A stretch of 64,000 nucleotides of DNA from Monosporascus cannonballus (Eukaryota; Ascomycota; Sordariomycetes; Xylariales). Under the pieces are notes generated by a model. That model worked only from the letters and a program-made list of their open reading frames with translations. It made no database searches and was not told the origin of the DNA. Positions 35,631 to 48,100 of the stretch are shown here, piece by piece. The position numbers and the translations under genes are program-made. How positions within the stretch are numbered: position 1 is the first letter of the stretch; the number at the start of each line of letters is the position of its first letter. The DNA lies in contig QJNS01000081.1 in NCBI GenBank assembly GCA_004154925.1, forward strand, positions 1 through 64,000, written 5' to 3'.

Positions 35631-38600
35631 TGTTTATTAGCAAGCAGCCCGAATAGCTTACTTACTAAGTTTTTGATTACCCGGATATTGAAATGGAATC
35701 CGAGGAAGAAAAGGAGAAGCCTTGTTTTTTTCGCGAAGAAGTTTTTCGACGTTTGGATGCCATAAACGAACGTATTTTTCAGCTTAAAAAAGATAATAAT
35801 GATTTTACGACATTTTTTTAAGCCGCCCATAAAAAGCCTATAGAAAAAGAAAAAACTCCTAAGACTAAAAAGTTTTTTTAAGCAAGCCAGGTTATTTAGC
35901 TAAATTCTATTAAGAAATGAGGAAGAGTTTTCAAGTTTTTCAAGCCAGAATTTTTTGACAGAACTTTAATTAAATTATAATTATTTTTAATTTAATGCCG
36001 AATATATTTCGGATATTTTCCTATTCGACTAATTACGCTTATTATATAAATCAAATTTGCAATCGGACGATTTACCGAAAACGCAGTTATTTAATTTAAG
36101 CCCGTTATAAGGGAATACGTTATTTTACTAATAAAAAAACGAAACCCGGAAATAATACGAATTTATAATAATTATAAATACTTCGAATGAATATTAACGA
36201 AACCCTTCGAAATAATAAACCAAAACATAAAAACCGAAATATAAATCCAATAATTACGAGAAAAAGAATCGATATCCAGTTACGGCAGTACGTTAATTTA
36301 ATTAGTAACTAAGTTAAACTGGGAATAAAAAGTATTAATAATTAAATTTTTCGACGGCCTAAAGAAAAAAGTACAAAAAAAGCTTTTCAGTTCGATCAGC
36401 CTAATTATTTGTCGGATTATATTACTATAATAATTAAAATTAACAATGAACAATATATATAGCGTATTAAAGGTATTAAAAGAAAAAATAATAATAGATT
36501 CCGATATATGGCTAATATTAACGTTTTTCGATATAATAATACTTTTTACGACACAAAACTAGGATTTATAAAATTAAAAGCTATTACAAAAAGGATTAAA
36601 GCTAAACCAAATGCTATAATTGCAACAAAATAGGACATAAGGTAACATAATATAAGGCACCTAATAAATCTCGTTAAAATAATTAGAAACCAGTACTTAA
36701 GGAATAATCCAAAAAAAAACCAAAAAGATAGAGGCAAATTTATTAACATAATTTAGCTTAAATATGTACCAGGTTTCTTATGGCGAAAAATATAGCAAAG
36801 GCCATTACGATAAGAAATTTGACGAAAAATATAAAAAACCAGAAAACTGGCTTAATAAATACCGCGAATATAATAAAAAGCATTATAAGGATAATTATGC
36901 GAATATTAGAATTAGACAAAAAAGCTTTATCCCGGAATCCCCGATCGACACGACAGAATGTATGCCATATATTATTAACGACAAAAATATCCCGATTATG
37001 AAAAATAAAAACAGTATATCTACGTACGAATTATCCGTATATATTACGAAAAATTCGATTTTCTAAACCGTATCGGAAATAATAAGGACGATAAGTAATA
37101 ATATCGATATTTTCGAACTATAGCCCTAGGAGATATCCAGTAATTGGCCGAAGCAAAAAGCTGGCCCGAAAAAAAGCAGTATCCGTAGGAAAACCTTTTT
37201 TGTTATTATAGATAGTATAACTACCAAACGGAAAAAGAGTTAATCTAGCGTACGGTAAAAGAGTATTATTAAAAAATTAATACGGATTTTTATTTTTAAT
37301 TAGTATTTACGACAAACCTTTACGAAAAAGAAGTTATTAAGGAAGAAATACGTTAATTTACAGGACATTTTTAGAACGATAATTAGGACGACGTATAATG
37401 GGATATCATTATAAATATAAGAAAATAATTTATTCGATAAGGAAAAAATGATAATAAAATTAAAAATATTTGATATAGTTCGAAAAAATAATACGCTGGC
37501 AACAACGATAGATATAATAACTTAACGTGCTAAATAAAAAAACGCAAAAAAGGTTTAATAAACTGGAACAAAAATTAAAAGAAAAAGGTTACCTGTAAAA
37601 AAGCTGCAGAATAACGAAAGTTAGAAAAATTAAAAGAAATTTCTGAAAAGAGCTTTAAACGCGATAACAAAAAACGTTAATAACTTTATTATTTTAGATA
37701 TACAAATCGGAACATACTGGTATATTGTAATAGTGGATTACGGAGCTTTGGATAGGAATTATATTGTACCGGATATGGTTAATAAACATAGATTACTATA
37801 GAAATACAAATTAAAACTTTATACAGCGACGAATGCCGAAAGTTAGGAATTCGCTGACGATAACGGAAAAGTTATTTGCGAAATTAATTATTTCGAGATT
37901 TTTGTCCGAGGACGATATTAAATAGTTGATTTCGATATCGTTTTATTTAAGAATTACGATATGATTTTAGGATTATTATGGATATGCCAGTACGGAGTTT
38001 TGATGAATAAGAAAATTAGCCAAGTGAAATTCGTTTTTTTTCTTGTTAATAAATAAAAAAAAGAAATTGAGATCTTAATATTCGATCGATAATAGTAATG
38101 AATACAGGTATGAAAATAATATAGAAATTTTATTATTTATAGGAATAAAATATAAAAACAAACGGGTATCAGAGAAAAATATAACCTATCGATATTATTA
38201 TTAAACCGAAATTAAAGTAATTAAATAACGATCTGGAACAATAAGAACAAAAGCCCAGAAAATCAGAAAATTTAATTAATATATTATTATAATATTACAG
38301 ATATATATATCTGTTCAGAAAAGAATTCGATACGAAATTATTAGAACATAACGAATAAAACCATAAAATAATTTTAAGAAAGAATTTTCGATAAAGCTCT
38401 ATTTTATTTATAATCTTAATAAAAACGAATTACGTACTTTTAAAACAATATCTGGAAAATCAGCTATAAAAAATCGATTCGACTTTCGAAATTACCAACA
38501 GGATACTTTATATTTTTCGTATCGAAAAAGAACGAAAAATTGCTATTTATAGTTAATTATCGATAACTGAACGATAGTATTAATAAAAATCGAATATTAT

Positions 38601-41100
38601 TACCATTAATTACGGAAGTAAAAAACCGATTTTACGGAACTAAATAATTTATAACGTTCGATTTTAAAAATAAATATAACCTTATTAAAATTAAAAAAGA
38701 ATACGAATAGAAAACAACCTTTAGGACGAAATACGGATTATTTAAATATTTAGTTACGCTAATAGGATTTACGAACGGATTAATAACCTTTTAACGAATA
38801 ATTAACTATATATTACGAAAATACCTCGATATTTTTATCATTTATTAGTTTAACAACATTCTTATTTTTTTAAACACGGAAAAAGCATACGTAAAATACG
38901 TTTATAAGGTTTTTCAAGCTTTATAGGACGTAAAGTTATTCGTTAGCGCAGAAAAAAAGTTAATTCCATAAATAAGAAATAAAATATCTGGAATATATTA
39001 TCGCCTTAGAATATATTAGAATAAACCTTAAAAAACTCGCTATAATCATAAAATGATAAACGTTAACGATAATTAAAAAAGTACAAATATTTCTTAAATT
39101 CGCTAATTATTACAGGAAAATTTTTCGAAACTTTAGCAAAATAATTATATCTTTAATAAACCTTATAAAAAAAGTTTAAATAGGTGCCAATTACGGAAAA
39201 AGCATTTTAAGATCTTAAAAATGCGATTATTAACGAATTAATACTAATTCTATACGATCTAAACCGCCTCGTTAAATTAAAAACCGATATTTCGGATTAT
39301 ACGTTAAATGTAATAATCGGATAACGAAATAATTAAGGTAAATTATACCTTATTGCATTTTTTTCTTACAAATAAAAAAACCGAATTTAATTACGGTATT
39401 CCAAATAAAACATTTATGGCCATTATTATAGCATTTCGAAAATTTAGACATTTCTTAAAGAAAAACTTATACCAGATTAAGGTTTATACGGATTATCAAA
39501 ATCTTACCTAATTTATTATAATTAAGGAATTTACAAAACGATAATTTGGTTACGCAGAAAAATTAACAAATTTCGATTTCGTTATTATCTATAAAAAAGG
39601 CTTAGAAAATGGCAGAGCAGATATCTTAATCAAACGATTAAATTTCGAAAAGAAATTAGTTAAAATTAGCTATATAATTTTCGATATTACTATAAAAAAA
39701 TATTTACGTTTACGATAAATTACGATAATTCGGGTAGTACATTACGATATGTAACAAAGGATTTAACAAGATAACGATGATTTTCTAAAAGGCTAAAAAA
39801 TAAATAAAATACAAATTTCAGAAAAATGCTAGAAAGGTTCAATACGAAATATATATAAATATTAATGATAAAGATATTCAGAGATCTACAAAACCTTAGA
39901 ACGATTTTAACACATATATTCTTTTTTTAAAATAAAATTAACGATATACAAAGTTATACGGTAATATAATATTTGCGCTAAAGTAAAGGCTCGACGATAT
40001 AAGCTATACGGAAAATTATAGCTATTATTAGTTATAACACAATTTTAATATTTAATTACATTCGATTTTATTACCTAACTTTTTATATTAAAAGATTTAG
40101 CTATAGGAATATATTACGATAATATTTTCGTAGTCGTGAACCGATTTGCGAAATCTTCCTATTTTTTACCATATTACGAAAATATAAATGCCAAACAAAT
40201 AGCAAATTTTTTTTAAAAAACATTTTTAATATATCCGGATTATTAATAGAAATTATTTTAAATAAAGAATCGATATTTAGATCTAAATTTTGGCAAGGCC
40301 TAAAAATATAAATCGGTTTAAATTATAAATTATCCAACGCATTTAAACCTTAGATAAATAAGTAAACGGAACGAATAAATTAAACCTTAAAAACCTACTT
40401 ACGATATTATATTAATTACGAATAAAATAATTAAGTTAAGAGATTACCAATTACGCAACTGGCCTATAATACTAGCTATTATAAAAATATCAAAATAATA
40501 TCAGCGAACGCAAATTTTGGTTTTATATTAAAAATTTACAAAAAAGTACATATTACTAGTTCAATTAATATCGAAATAATCCTTATATTAAAATAATTAC
40601 GATAACTATATTAAAAAATAAAAGCAGAATTAAGATTCGTACGAAATCAAATAAACAAATATTACAACTAAAAAATATTAAAAAAATTAATTTTCGAAAA
40701 AACAAATAGTTTTCCTTATTATAAAAAATATTTAAATAACACGACCTAATAACAAACTCCATTTCAAATATATCGGTCCATATAAAATTACTAAAAGAAT
40801 CTTAGAAAATAATTATTAATTAGAATTTCCATTAAAAGTTAAATTCCATTTAATTTTTTACGTTTTCTTATTCGAATTAATAATAAATATAATTAAGGTA
40901 TATATGGTATAAAACGATATGGAAATAAAAAACGAATAAGCATACGAAATAAAAAAAAATTTGACATACGAAAATAAAACGAACTTACTTAATACCTGAT
41001 TAAGTGGAAAAAAATATCCGGATTCCGAAAACACTTAGAAACCTGTTAAAAATCTTATTGGCGCCTAGCGCCTATTAAAAAACTTTCACTAATAATAACG
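35631..41100 (+). pseudogene. Element C gag-pol remnant
   Basis: Gag reads from ATG 35693 (MESEEEKEKPCFFREEVF, then a coiled RLDAINERIFQLKK). CCHC knuckle at 36600-36655 (CYNCNKIGHKVT). Open linker/protease segment 36764-37066. Protease trace at about 37690-37990 (NYDMILGLLW). RT at about 38400-39300 (TKYGLFKYL, GFTNGL). RNase H at about 39300-39700 (ANFDFVIIYKKG). Integrase at about 40020-40420 (VVNRFAKSSYFLPYYENINAKQIA and ESIFRSKFWQGL). Chromodomain at 40990-41060 (YLIKWKKISGF). Many stops, RIP-type. Confidence 0.88.
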
Positions 41101-41179
41101 GAACTACCCGAAATAATGGTATCCCAATTTACAAAATCCAAAAAGGGAAACTTTCGGTTTACCGTATTCCAATTAATAA

Positions 41180-41640
41180 CATCTATTTAATTTAAAGCCT
41201 GTACTTCAACCACAAATTCCGACTTTAATTGCATAAGGTCGTTAAAATTATCCAAAGATTAAAGGGCACAATTAACAAACTTCGCATCTTAAGATTAATA
41301 ATATTAACGTTAACGACGTATACGAAAAAGATGCGCAAAAACTTCGGACAAAAATCTTTCGGCTATTAATTTTTCCCTTTTTAATTTTTTGATTTTGCAA
41401 TATAACGGTTAATTATAGAAATAAAGACTCCTGTCCCGTCGTACGAATAACCTTAACGAACACATTCCTTATAACGAAAAATCCCGTCCATCATTTAGCA
41501 ATTAAGCTGCCGAACAAAATAAAAAGAATAAGGTATCACGTTAAAACCTTCGAATTCAATTAAATTAGCTAGGGCAAACCGTTATTCGGATTTGCGAAAA
41601 CGACGTTTGGATATACCGGAAGACATATTAAATGGATATA
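41180..41640 (-). pseudogene. Antisense Zn2Cys6-like frame of element C
   Basis: Minus-strand frame starting with ATG at about 41629 (MSSGISKRRFRKSE). The core 41441-41530 (90 nt) reads YSFYFVRQLNC-MMDGIFRYKECVR-GYSY: exactly C-x2-C-x6-C-x8-C-x2-C-x6-C with two Cys kept and the rest Tyr. Then DGTGVFISIINRYIAKS. Element C is in plus orientation, so this frame is antisense to its gag-pol, as in the other elements. Confidence 0.75.
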
Positions 41641-41687
41641 GAAAGTTTACCAAAAATAAAAAAGAAATTTTGAAGATAAGATTTGTA

Positions 41688-41701
41688 AAGGGGGGAGATT
41701 A
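41688..41701 (+). promoter_or_regulatory. Polypurine tract of element C
   Basis: AAGGGGGGAGATTA directly precedes the 3' LTR, where second-strand DNA priming takes place. Confidence 0.8.
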
Positions 41702-42115
41702 TATTATGGCCTAACGAGTTACGGTTTCCAAAAACGGTTTATTATAACCTAACTATAAATGCGCGGTGAAGCAGATCATGTAATGGATTACCAACTTATT
41801 AATAATAAACCAGTAAGCCGGATTACCAATTTACTGGTAGTTAGCTAATAAGCCGGATCGCCAACTTACTGGTAATAATCTAACGAACAGAACAAGGATA
41901 TATACGCTTATTATTTCCATAATCTAGATAGTTTTAGTTTGTAATACTTACCAATACCAATTATTTACAATATAACATCGTTATCTAAGGCACCCTTGGT
42001 ATTACGAGACGTAATACAATTACTGTATTTATTGCTTAAATTTCCACGATATTCCTGCCAAGATAAACCCGTACGACTAAGGTTTGATAGTTGGTTAAAC
42101 CCCAAGCTCGTCATA
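41702..42115 (+). repeat. Element C 3' LTR (414 bp)
   Basis: Direct repeat of 21501-21914. The outer (right) 170 bp is less mutated than the inner equivalent. Confidence 0.92.
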
Positions 42116-42120
42116 CCGTA

Positions 42121-43000
42121 TTATTTGAACGGCGTAATAAAAGTTTTAAATATTTCAGTACGCGTTAACTTTATTAATTTGCGTTCGGTTTATATTAGGT
42201 CCAATTGCGTAATAACGGCAATTAAAAATTATTATATTACTAAACGCCTTTGGATTTCGGAAATATTATAAACGCGAACGCAAACGTATACGTTATATTA
42301 TCTTAAATATTATTCTAAAAAAGTTAGATATTTTACGTTAATAAAGTTTAAGACGGCGATATATTTAATCCGTACCGTATTTACGGTACTTTTGTTTATA
42401 AAAGCTATTGTCTATTTTAATAACCGAACGATTTTTTAAATCGAAAAGTTATCTTTTAGGTAAAAATAGTTTAACTCCCGTAAATACGACGAAAGGAATT
42501 CCACGTCTACGGTAGCGTTAATTTAGTTCGAGAACGAAATATAACAGAAGGATAATACGGTCTATTTTTTCGGATCTAATTCCCTGCGATTAACTTATTT
42601 AGTAACGGTTTGAATAATGGCGGCTATAATAATTACCACCCTCGAAAATTCTGCGAGTACGTTTTTTCTAAAATCCTCCGTAGGTACCGTTGCTGGTAGG
42701 TATAATGTATTTTGTGCCTTAGAATTAACGTATTACCATATATTACGGAATCAAACGTAATATCGGAATTAGGTAAATTTATCGGGCCAGGTTTTTCGGT
42801 TGGAAAGTTTTTTTCCGATAACGAGGATTACAGCGGTATTACCTAGATCGATCGATATAATAACTTAATTAACAGGATTAATAAGGTAAAGGTCGAATAA
42901 AAAGGATTAATCGAAACGGAAAAACGAAAATTGTAAAAAGAACGGACGAACTATGTATTCCTTAGCTAAGTGGCTTTAGTTATCTTGGACAGCAGCGCTG
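42121..43000 (-). pseudogene. Element F gag-like remnant
   Basis: Minus-strand coding traces next to F's primer site: LSNRKTWPDKFT, FRNIWQYVNSKAQ and LPATVPTEDFRKN. The order W...F...IWxYV...P fits the N-terminal gag of copia elements. Stops interrupt it. The short open frame 41996-42271 (plus) is a chance frame across the C/F junction. Confidence 0.5.
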
Positions 43001-43013
43001 CCGGGCTCATAAC
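43001..43013 (-). promoter_or_regulatory. Element F primer-binding site (initiator Met half-tRNA type)
   Basis: GTTATGAGCCCGG, read on the minus strand immediately after the 5' LTR, is complementary to the anticodon stem-loop (GGGCUCAUAAC) of initiator methionine tRNA. Confidence 0.72.
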
Positions 43014-43180
43014 TGTTATACTCATTCAGGATCAGGTGCGCAGCTTTTAAGGGTATATTGATTTGTCTAAAGCTAGGAAGCGTTAATCCCATTTGTTGTG
43101 GGCGATCCACTGATATAGGGCTCCGAGAAGAAATAACAATTACCCGAAGACCCTAGCTAGGAGTGCCTTTTTCCATGACA
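43014..43180 (-). repeat. Element F 5' LTR (167 bp)
   Basis: Direct repeat of 13350-13516, TGTTATACTC...CCATGACA. Confidence 0.8.
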
Positions 43181-43185
43181 AATTT

Positions 43186-43288
43186 TATATAGATTTATTT
43201 AAATATTAACGCCAAAAATATCTAAATTACGTAATCTTTTTATAAACCCGACTGTTTCTTTTAACCGGTTTTAATTTGAGTTATAATA
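43186..43288 (-). repeat. Element H 3' LTR, inner part
   Basis: Continues 13103-13349 once F is removed. Aligns with the right part of 55289-55656 (shared TTTTAATTTGAGTT..ATA end). Confidence 0.65.
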
Positions 43289-43421
43289 CGATATCTATAT
43301 TTCTAAGATTTTTACTTCTAAAATTTGTTTTTAATAAACATTATTTTATTATAGCAAATTATATTATTGATCATAACCACGTAAACGTCCTAATTGGAAA
43401 AATAACTTAAGATCTTTAATA

Positions 43422-43870
43422 ATGTATATTATTATATTTAGTTTTAATATAATACAATATATATCGCATTCCGAAAATAATGTTAAATATAAAATAACTA
43501 AACGAATGCGTCGTTATAATAAATATATTAAAAGCTGTCGCCGTTATAATAATTTCGGCGTTTTGATAAAAATTTTACGATATATTAAGAAAAAACGAAA
43601 TGGTTTAAATCTAAAAAAAGTATTATCGAAAAACTCTTTTTACTGTTTTAATATGAAATAAAAGAAAACCTAGTACGTAAATAACGTGATATTAACGAGA
43701 TTATCAGCCGTTTTTTTCAGTTTATAACGATAAAATATTTTTTACGAAAGAGGATTAAAATTATTAATTATAAACTTTAATTAAGAAATAAATTAAAAAA
43801 AGAAAAATATATAAAAACCGAAATTATTATAATTTTACCACTTGTTAACCACTTTAATTTATTCATTCTC
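43422..43870 (+). pseudogene. Antisense Zn2Cys6-like frame of element H
   Basis: Open from 43422 for 79 codons. The core 43458-43547 (90 nt) reads YISHSENNVKYKITKRMRRYNKYIKSCRRY: C-x2-C-x6-C-x8-C-x2-C-x6-C positions are occupied by Y, H, Y, Y, Y, Y. A charged region (YIKKKRNGLNLKK) follows. Confidence 0.68.
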
Positions 43871-44138
43871 GAAAATCTTGATTAAAAAAAGTATTATTAG
43901 AAACTTTAAGGTTTTTTATAAAGTTCTTTAACAAATATTAGATATTTATAAGATTTTTTACAAGCTTCTAGATATTTTCGAAATCCGGAAACCTTTTTAT
44001 TTAATTAAATATGAAGTAAATCCGGTGTTTTTATATATTAAAGATTTTTTGCATTTCGTAAATAGTTTTATTTTTTGTTTTTACATTATTTTCTTTGGTA
44101 TAAATTTTCATAATATTCGTAATCAACTTAAATAAAGC

Positions 44139-44567
44139 TATAACAGCTAAGCCAATTAACTAACTATTAAAGGTAAGTTAACGGCTTCATATCAATAAAA
44201 ATATCGTAATATTATAAATAATAAGTCGATTTAATTACGTTTCGAAATATTAAAAATATAACGAAATTATTAATATTAACAAGTATTACAAATTAATATT
44301 ATTTAAATTATAAAAATAACGAACGTATTATATTTGATTATAAATTTTATTAATTTTACGATTTGCTGGATTCGTTAGCGATTTTCGCGATTTAAGACTT
44401 GTTAGATTTGCTAACGATTTTCGCGATTCAGAATTCGCTGTATTCGCTAGCGATCTTCGCGCTCTTGGATTTGCTGAACTTGTTAGCGATTTTCGCGATT
44501 ACGTGACTTGAAGTGTCTTTATTCCTTTTAACCGTTTTTGGTTATGCCAAGTAATTGGGTCATAATA
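44139..44567 (-). repeat. Element G 3' LTR
   Basis: Direct repeat of 50118-50530. Contains four tandem-like GATTTGCTGRATTYG...GCGATTTTCGCGATT units, 16 bp longer than the other copy. Confidence 0.85.
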
Positions 44568-44689
44568 GAATTTTTTCTTTCTCAAGATCTTTGTCCTAAA
44601 GATTAGCTTGTAAATATTTATTTCAAAATGTTATTTTGCATCAGAAAATATGTTAAATATTTTTCAAAAGTAAAAATTACGTAACGCGA

Positions 44690-45135
44690 TTCGTTATTGT
44701 CTATTGTTTTATTAGTTAATCTTCGTCAAATAACGTTTTATTTATATTGCGAACGGCGGAAACTTAAATATAAATTATTTGAACGCGAATTTTTCCGTTA
44801 TTTTCGTATGTCCGTTATTAGCAGGCCAACTGTGACGTTCGTAATCTTAATACGGAATAACTGTTCAAAATTGCCGCTCAATACCGCAAACTTAAAAAAA
44901 AGTTAAACATTATTATAAAGATCGAAAAGCTTGTCAAAGCTTATATTCGCCGTATTTAGAAACCAAAAAAATGTAGGATAAGAAAACGATAAAAACCGTA
45001 TCCCGTGGTATCGACAACCTAGAGAAACTGGAAAAGTTGAAAGGTTAAGAGAAACAGGCCGAACTAAAGACTTCCAAGACCACGTTAACAAAGGCTGCGC
45101 TTTTTTTCGACTGATTCAACCTTAAGTCCGCCGAT
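44690..45135 (+). pseudogene. Antisense Zn2Cys6-like frame of element G
   Basis: Core 44739-44833 reads YLYCERRKLKYKLFERE..FRY, then needs a frame change to reach VRY..ANCD. Downstream, in the third frame, KTVSRGIDNLEKLEKLKG and EKQAELKTSKTTLT form the charged, heptad-like part also seen in A and E. The opposite-strand open frame 44903-45091 is a shadow. Confidence 0.65.
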
Positions 45136-45199
45136 TGGTTATTTATTAACTAGAGGGCCTTTAACTCCGTTAATCTTAGCGTTACTGGTAAAAGTTCCT

Positions 45200-48100
45200 T
45201 AATAAGCGCTGGGCATTTATAAGATTTTTGGCTGGTTTCTAGATTCTTTCAAAATTTGGGTGCTTTTTCTATTTGAATAGGTATTAAATAAATTCGTTTT
45301 TTATTTCGAATATTTTCTTTATTTTATATATTTATATATTTAGTTAGTTTTACGATATTTTATGCAGCATATACTGTTATGAAATCTGTTATTAATTCAA
45401 GTAAAAAGAAATTAAAAATTAAATTAAATTTATTTTCTTTTGGCGAAAGTTTTAATCAGTAATTACTTTCTGAAAATTTCTTAACGATTTTGTATAAATC
45501 GATATATTTAAAATCGAATTTTGTACTGGTTTTGTTTTATTTAAATCCATCTGGTAGGAAGATAAATTCTTTTCTCTTTTTCGAAAGTTAATCTCTTCAA
45601 ACGTTTTTCGTTATAAAATTTGTTTATTTGATTTCGTATAAATTTTAATTCCAATTTCATTTTTTAATATAATTGTTTAAGTTATTCTAACATAAGGATT
45701 ATTTGATATTAATAGGTCCGTCGTACGTACTTTTGTAAGCGTTTGGTATAAAATCGAAATTAACGTTTGCTAGAGTTATTTTGATGCTTTTGTAATAACT
45801 GATATTATAAACCAGCTGGGCGGTAAATAATTTCTAAACTTAATATTTTTATTTATAATTAATATAATATTGTAAATATATTTCAGGTATTTGGTTTAAC
45901 AGTTTTATTTATCTATTTATTTAAAATCGAAACGCGTTAAATAAGTTATAATTTATGCCGATTTGCGTTATAAAATCTTATTAAAACTTTAATGTAAACG
46001 TAATTTCTTTATCAGAAATAATTTTATATAATAATCCGTATATATTAAAAAATGGTTTTAAAAAATGTATATTATTTGTTCGACATTAGTGTTTTCTTAA
46101 TAAGATAAAAAATAAGAAAACTTCGTAAATCTGTCAATAATTACGAAAATGCTGTTGTAATATATTTCTGACGTTAGGTTTTCGGACAAAGGAAATTTAA
46201 CAACAAAATCTATAATAATCGAATTTTACAGTCTTTTTAAAACCGGTAGTGGTTATAATTTTCTATCTAGCTTGTATCGTTGTATCGTAGTCTTACCGCA
46301 TAGGTCGTATTATTTTCGAACATTTTGAATTATTATTTTCATTTTTGGAACATAACATATGCGTGAAAGCCGTTTTAGAGTTTTATAGATCCTTAGATAT
46401 CTGTATAATTAATATTTATATATTTCTCGTTTCAGACTTTTCTAATATTTTTCTGGAATTTGCATTTTGTTTGTTTTTTTAGTTTCCTGAAAGACCGACG
46501 TTACGCTGCTGGATTTTTTAACGCATATCAAAAGATACTGCTCGAATTGTTACAATCTATTATGGGCGTATATATTCTTTTATAATAATTTTAAAAACTA
46601 TATAGCTAATTTTAACTAATTTTTTTTCAAGATTTGGTCGCCCGCTTAAAGCATCGGCTTTGCCGTTTTCTGAACCCTTTCTATAAATAATAACGAAGTT
46701 GAAGTTTGCTAATATTTCTACGTATCTTAATTATCGTTCTATAAGTTTTCTCGTTATAATAAAACCGATAAAATTCTAATAACCCGTATAAATTTCAACT
46801 TATTTAAAGCTTTCTTTAAAGAAATATCTAAATTTCTTAAAAGCTATAATAATAACCATAAATCTTTTATCTGGAATGCCGTAATTAAGTTCAGCTTCTT
46901 TTAATTTATACAAAAAAATAATATAGGATATAATTTGCCTTGATAATTTCGCGATTTATTTACTCCGTTTAACGTATAATCCAAAATACCAGTTTTTAGC
47001 TTAACGGAGCAAGTTAAATCGTACATAATTAGCATTAATTTATTTATAATTATATTTCTAATTTCTTAAAAGTTTCTGTTTATTTCGGGCGATTATTTAA
47101 ATATTATTTTTTATACGATTAGTTAAAGGTAAAATTATCCTACTAAAATTTCGAATAAATTTTCAAGAAAAGTTGGTGAATCTAAGGAATACTTATACCT
47201 ATTTAACCATAGTTAATATTTGTTATTCTATTATTACGGTAATTTTCTTTAGGTTTATTTTAATATATTTTAAAGTAATAATATATCGTAGACATTTGTT
47301 TTATATATAAAATTAACTTTTTTTATAAATATGATAAAGTTTCGTCGAAAAACCTTTTTAAAAATTATTTCGTAATCCTATTCGCTATATTCTAATAGTT
47401 TTGTATCAAGTTTTTTTTAAAAAGCTGTTCGTATGTATGATGTTGAGATAATACATTAATCAGACTTTCTGACATTGGGACTGCTGTTTTAAATCGTTAT
47501 TCAGTTGCTTTAATTTCGCATTGATAATAATAATAATGTGTTGTATTTTTTTTGATGCCTATTTTTTTATATTTTGTTTCTTTAGGTAGTAAGACTTGTA
47601 TAGTATCTTTATGCCTGCATCCGTTGCCATTTTTGATCGAAAGTTAAGATTTTCATTTTTTTTGTTTATTAATAAGGAGTAAAACGGATTTTACCTGGCC
47701 AGTTTTTTCGTTAATCAAAATTCTATACTGGTGTATCTATAGTAATTTTAAATTATATTGTATTTTTCGAATAGAACGATGTCGACATTAACTGTTTAGT
47801 ATCGTTTTTAAGCAAAAATCTCGAATAATCAATTTCGCGTATAACTTTCGCGTTATTGTCAGCGAATTTTTAACTTTCGACATTCGTAACTGTATAAGGT
47901 TTTAACTTCTATTTTTATAGTAATCTAAATATATGAATTATATCCGGTACAAAATAATATCGGCCCAAAGCTTCGTAAATTATTATTACGATATACTAAT
48001 ATATTTCACTTCGTATATTTAAATTAATAAGATGATTAACGATTTCTATCGTTATATTTAAAACTCTTTTTAAAAAATGTGCGCAATTCCTTTGAGTTTC

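Larger units (their letters stand above)
21501..42115 (+). mobile_element. Element C: plus-oriented chromovirus, interrupted by D
   Basis: LTRs 21501-21914 and 41702-42115, both 414 bp, are flanked by the perfect duplication CCGTA (21496-21500, 42116-42120). Subtracting D leaves about 6.96 kb. A polypurine tract AAGGGGGGAGATTA abuts the 3' LTR (about 41688-41701). It is oriented opposite to A, D, E, G and H. The conserved LTR half is shared with those elements, but the unique half (TGTCATGGCC...) is its own. Confidence 0.92.
13350..43180 (-). mobile_element. Element F: copia-like, short-LTR, probably non-autonomous retrotransposon, interrupted by A and C
   Basis: Two 167-bp direct repeats (13350-13516 and 43014-43180) with TGT...ACA ends are flanked by AATTT on both outer sides (13345-13349, 43181-43185). 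Read leftwards, the 5' LTR is followed at 43013-43001 by GTTATGAGCCCGG. This is complementary to the anticodon stem-loop of initiator Met-tRNA, the half-tRNA primer type used by copia elements. The 3' LTR is preceded by the purine tract GATCAGGGGATG (13528-13517). After removal of A and C only about 1.97 kb remains, with about 1.63 kb internal. That is too short for a full gag-pol, so F is internally deleted or a non-autonomous derivative. Confidence 0.75.

Noticed and set aside
35534..35830. 98-codon minus-strand frame across the D/C junction
   Set aside because: It crosses a transposon boundary (35625/35631) and overlaps the plus-strand gag start of element C.
41996..42271. 91-codon plus-strand frame
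   Set aside because: Spans the C LTR and F junction, including the CCGTA duplication; chance frame.
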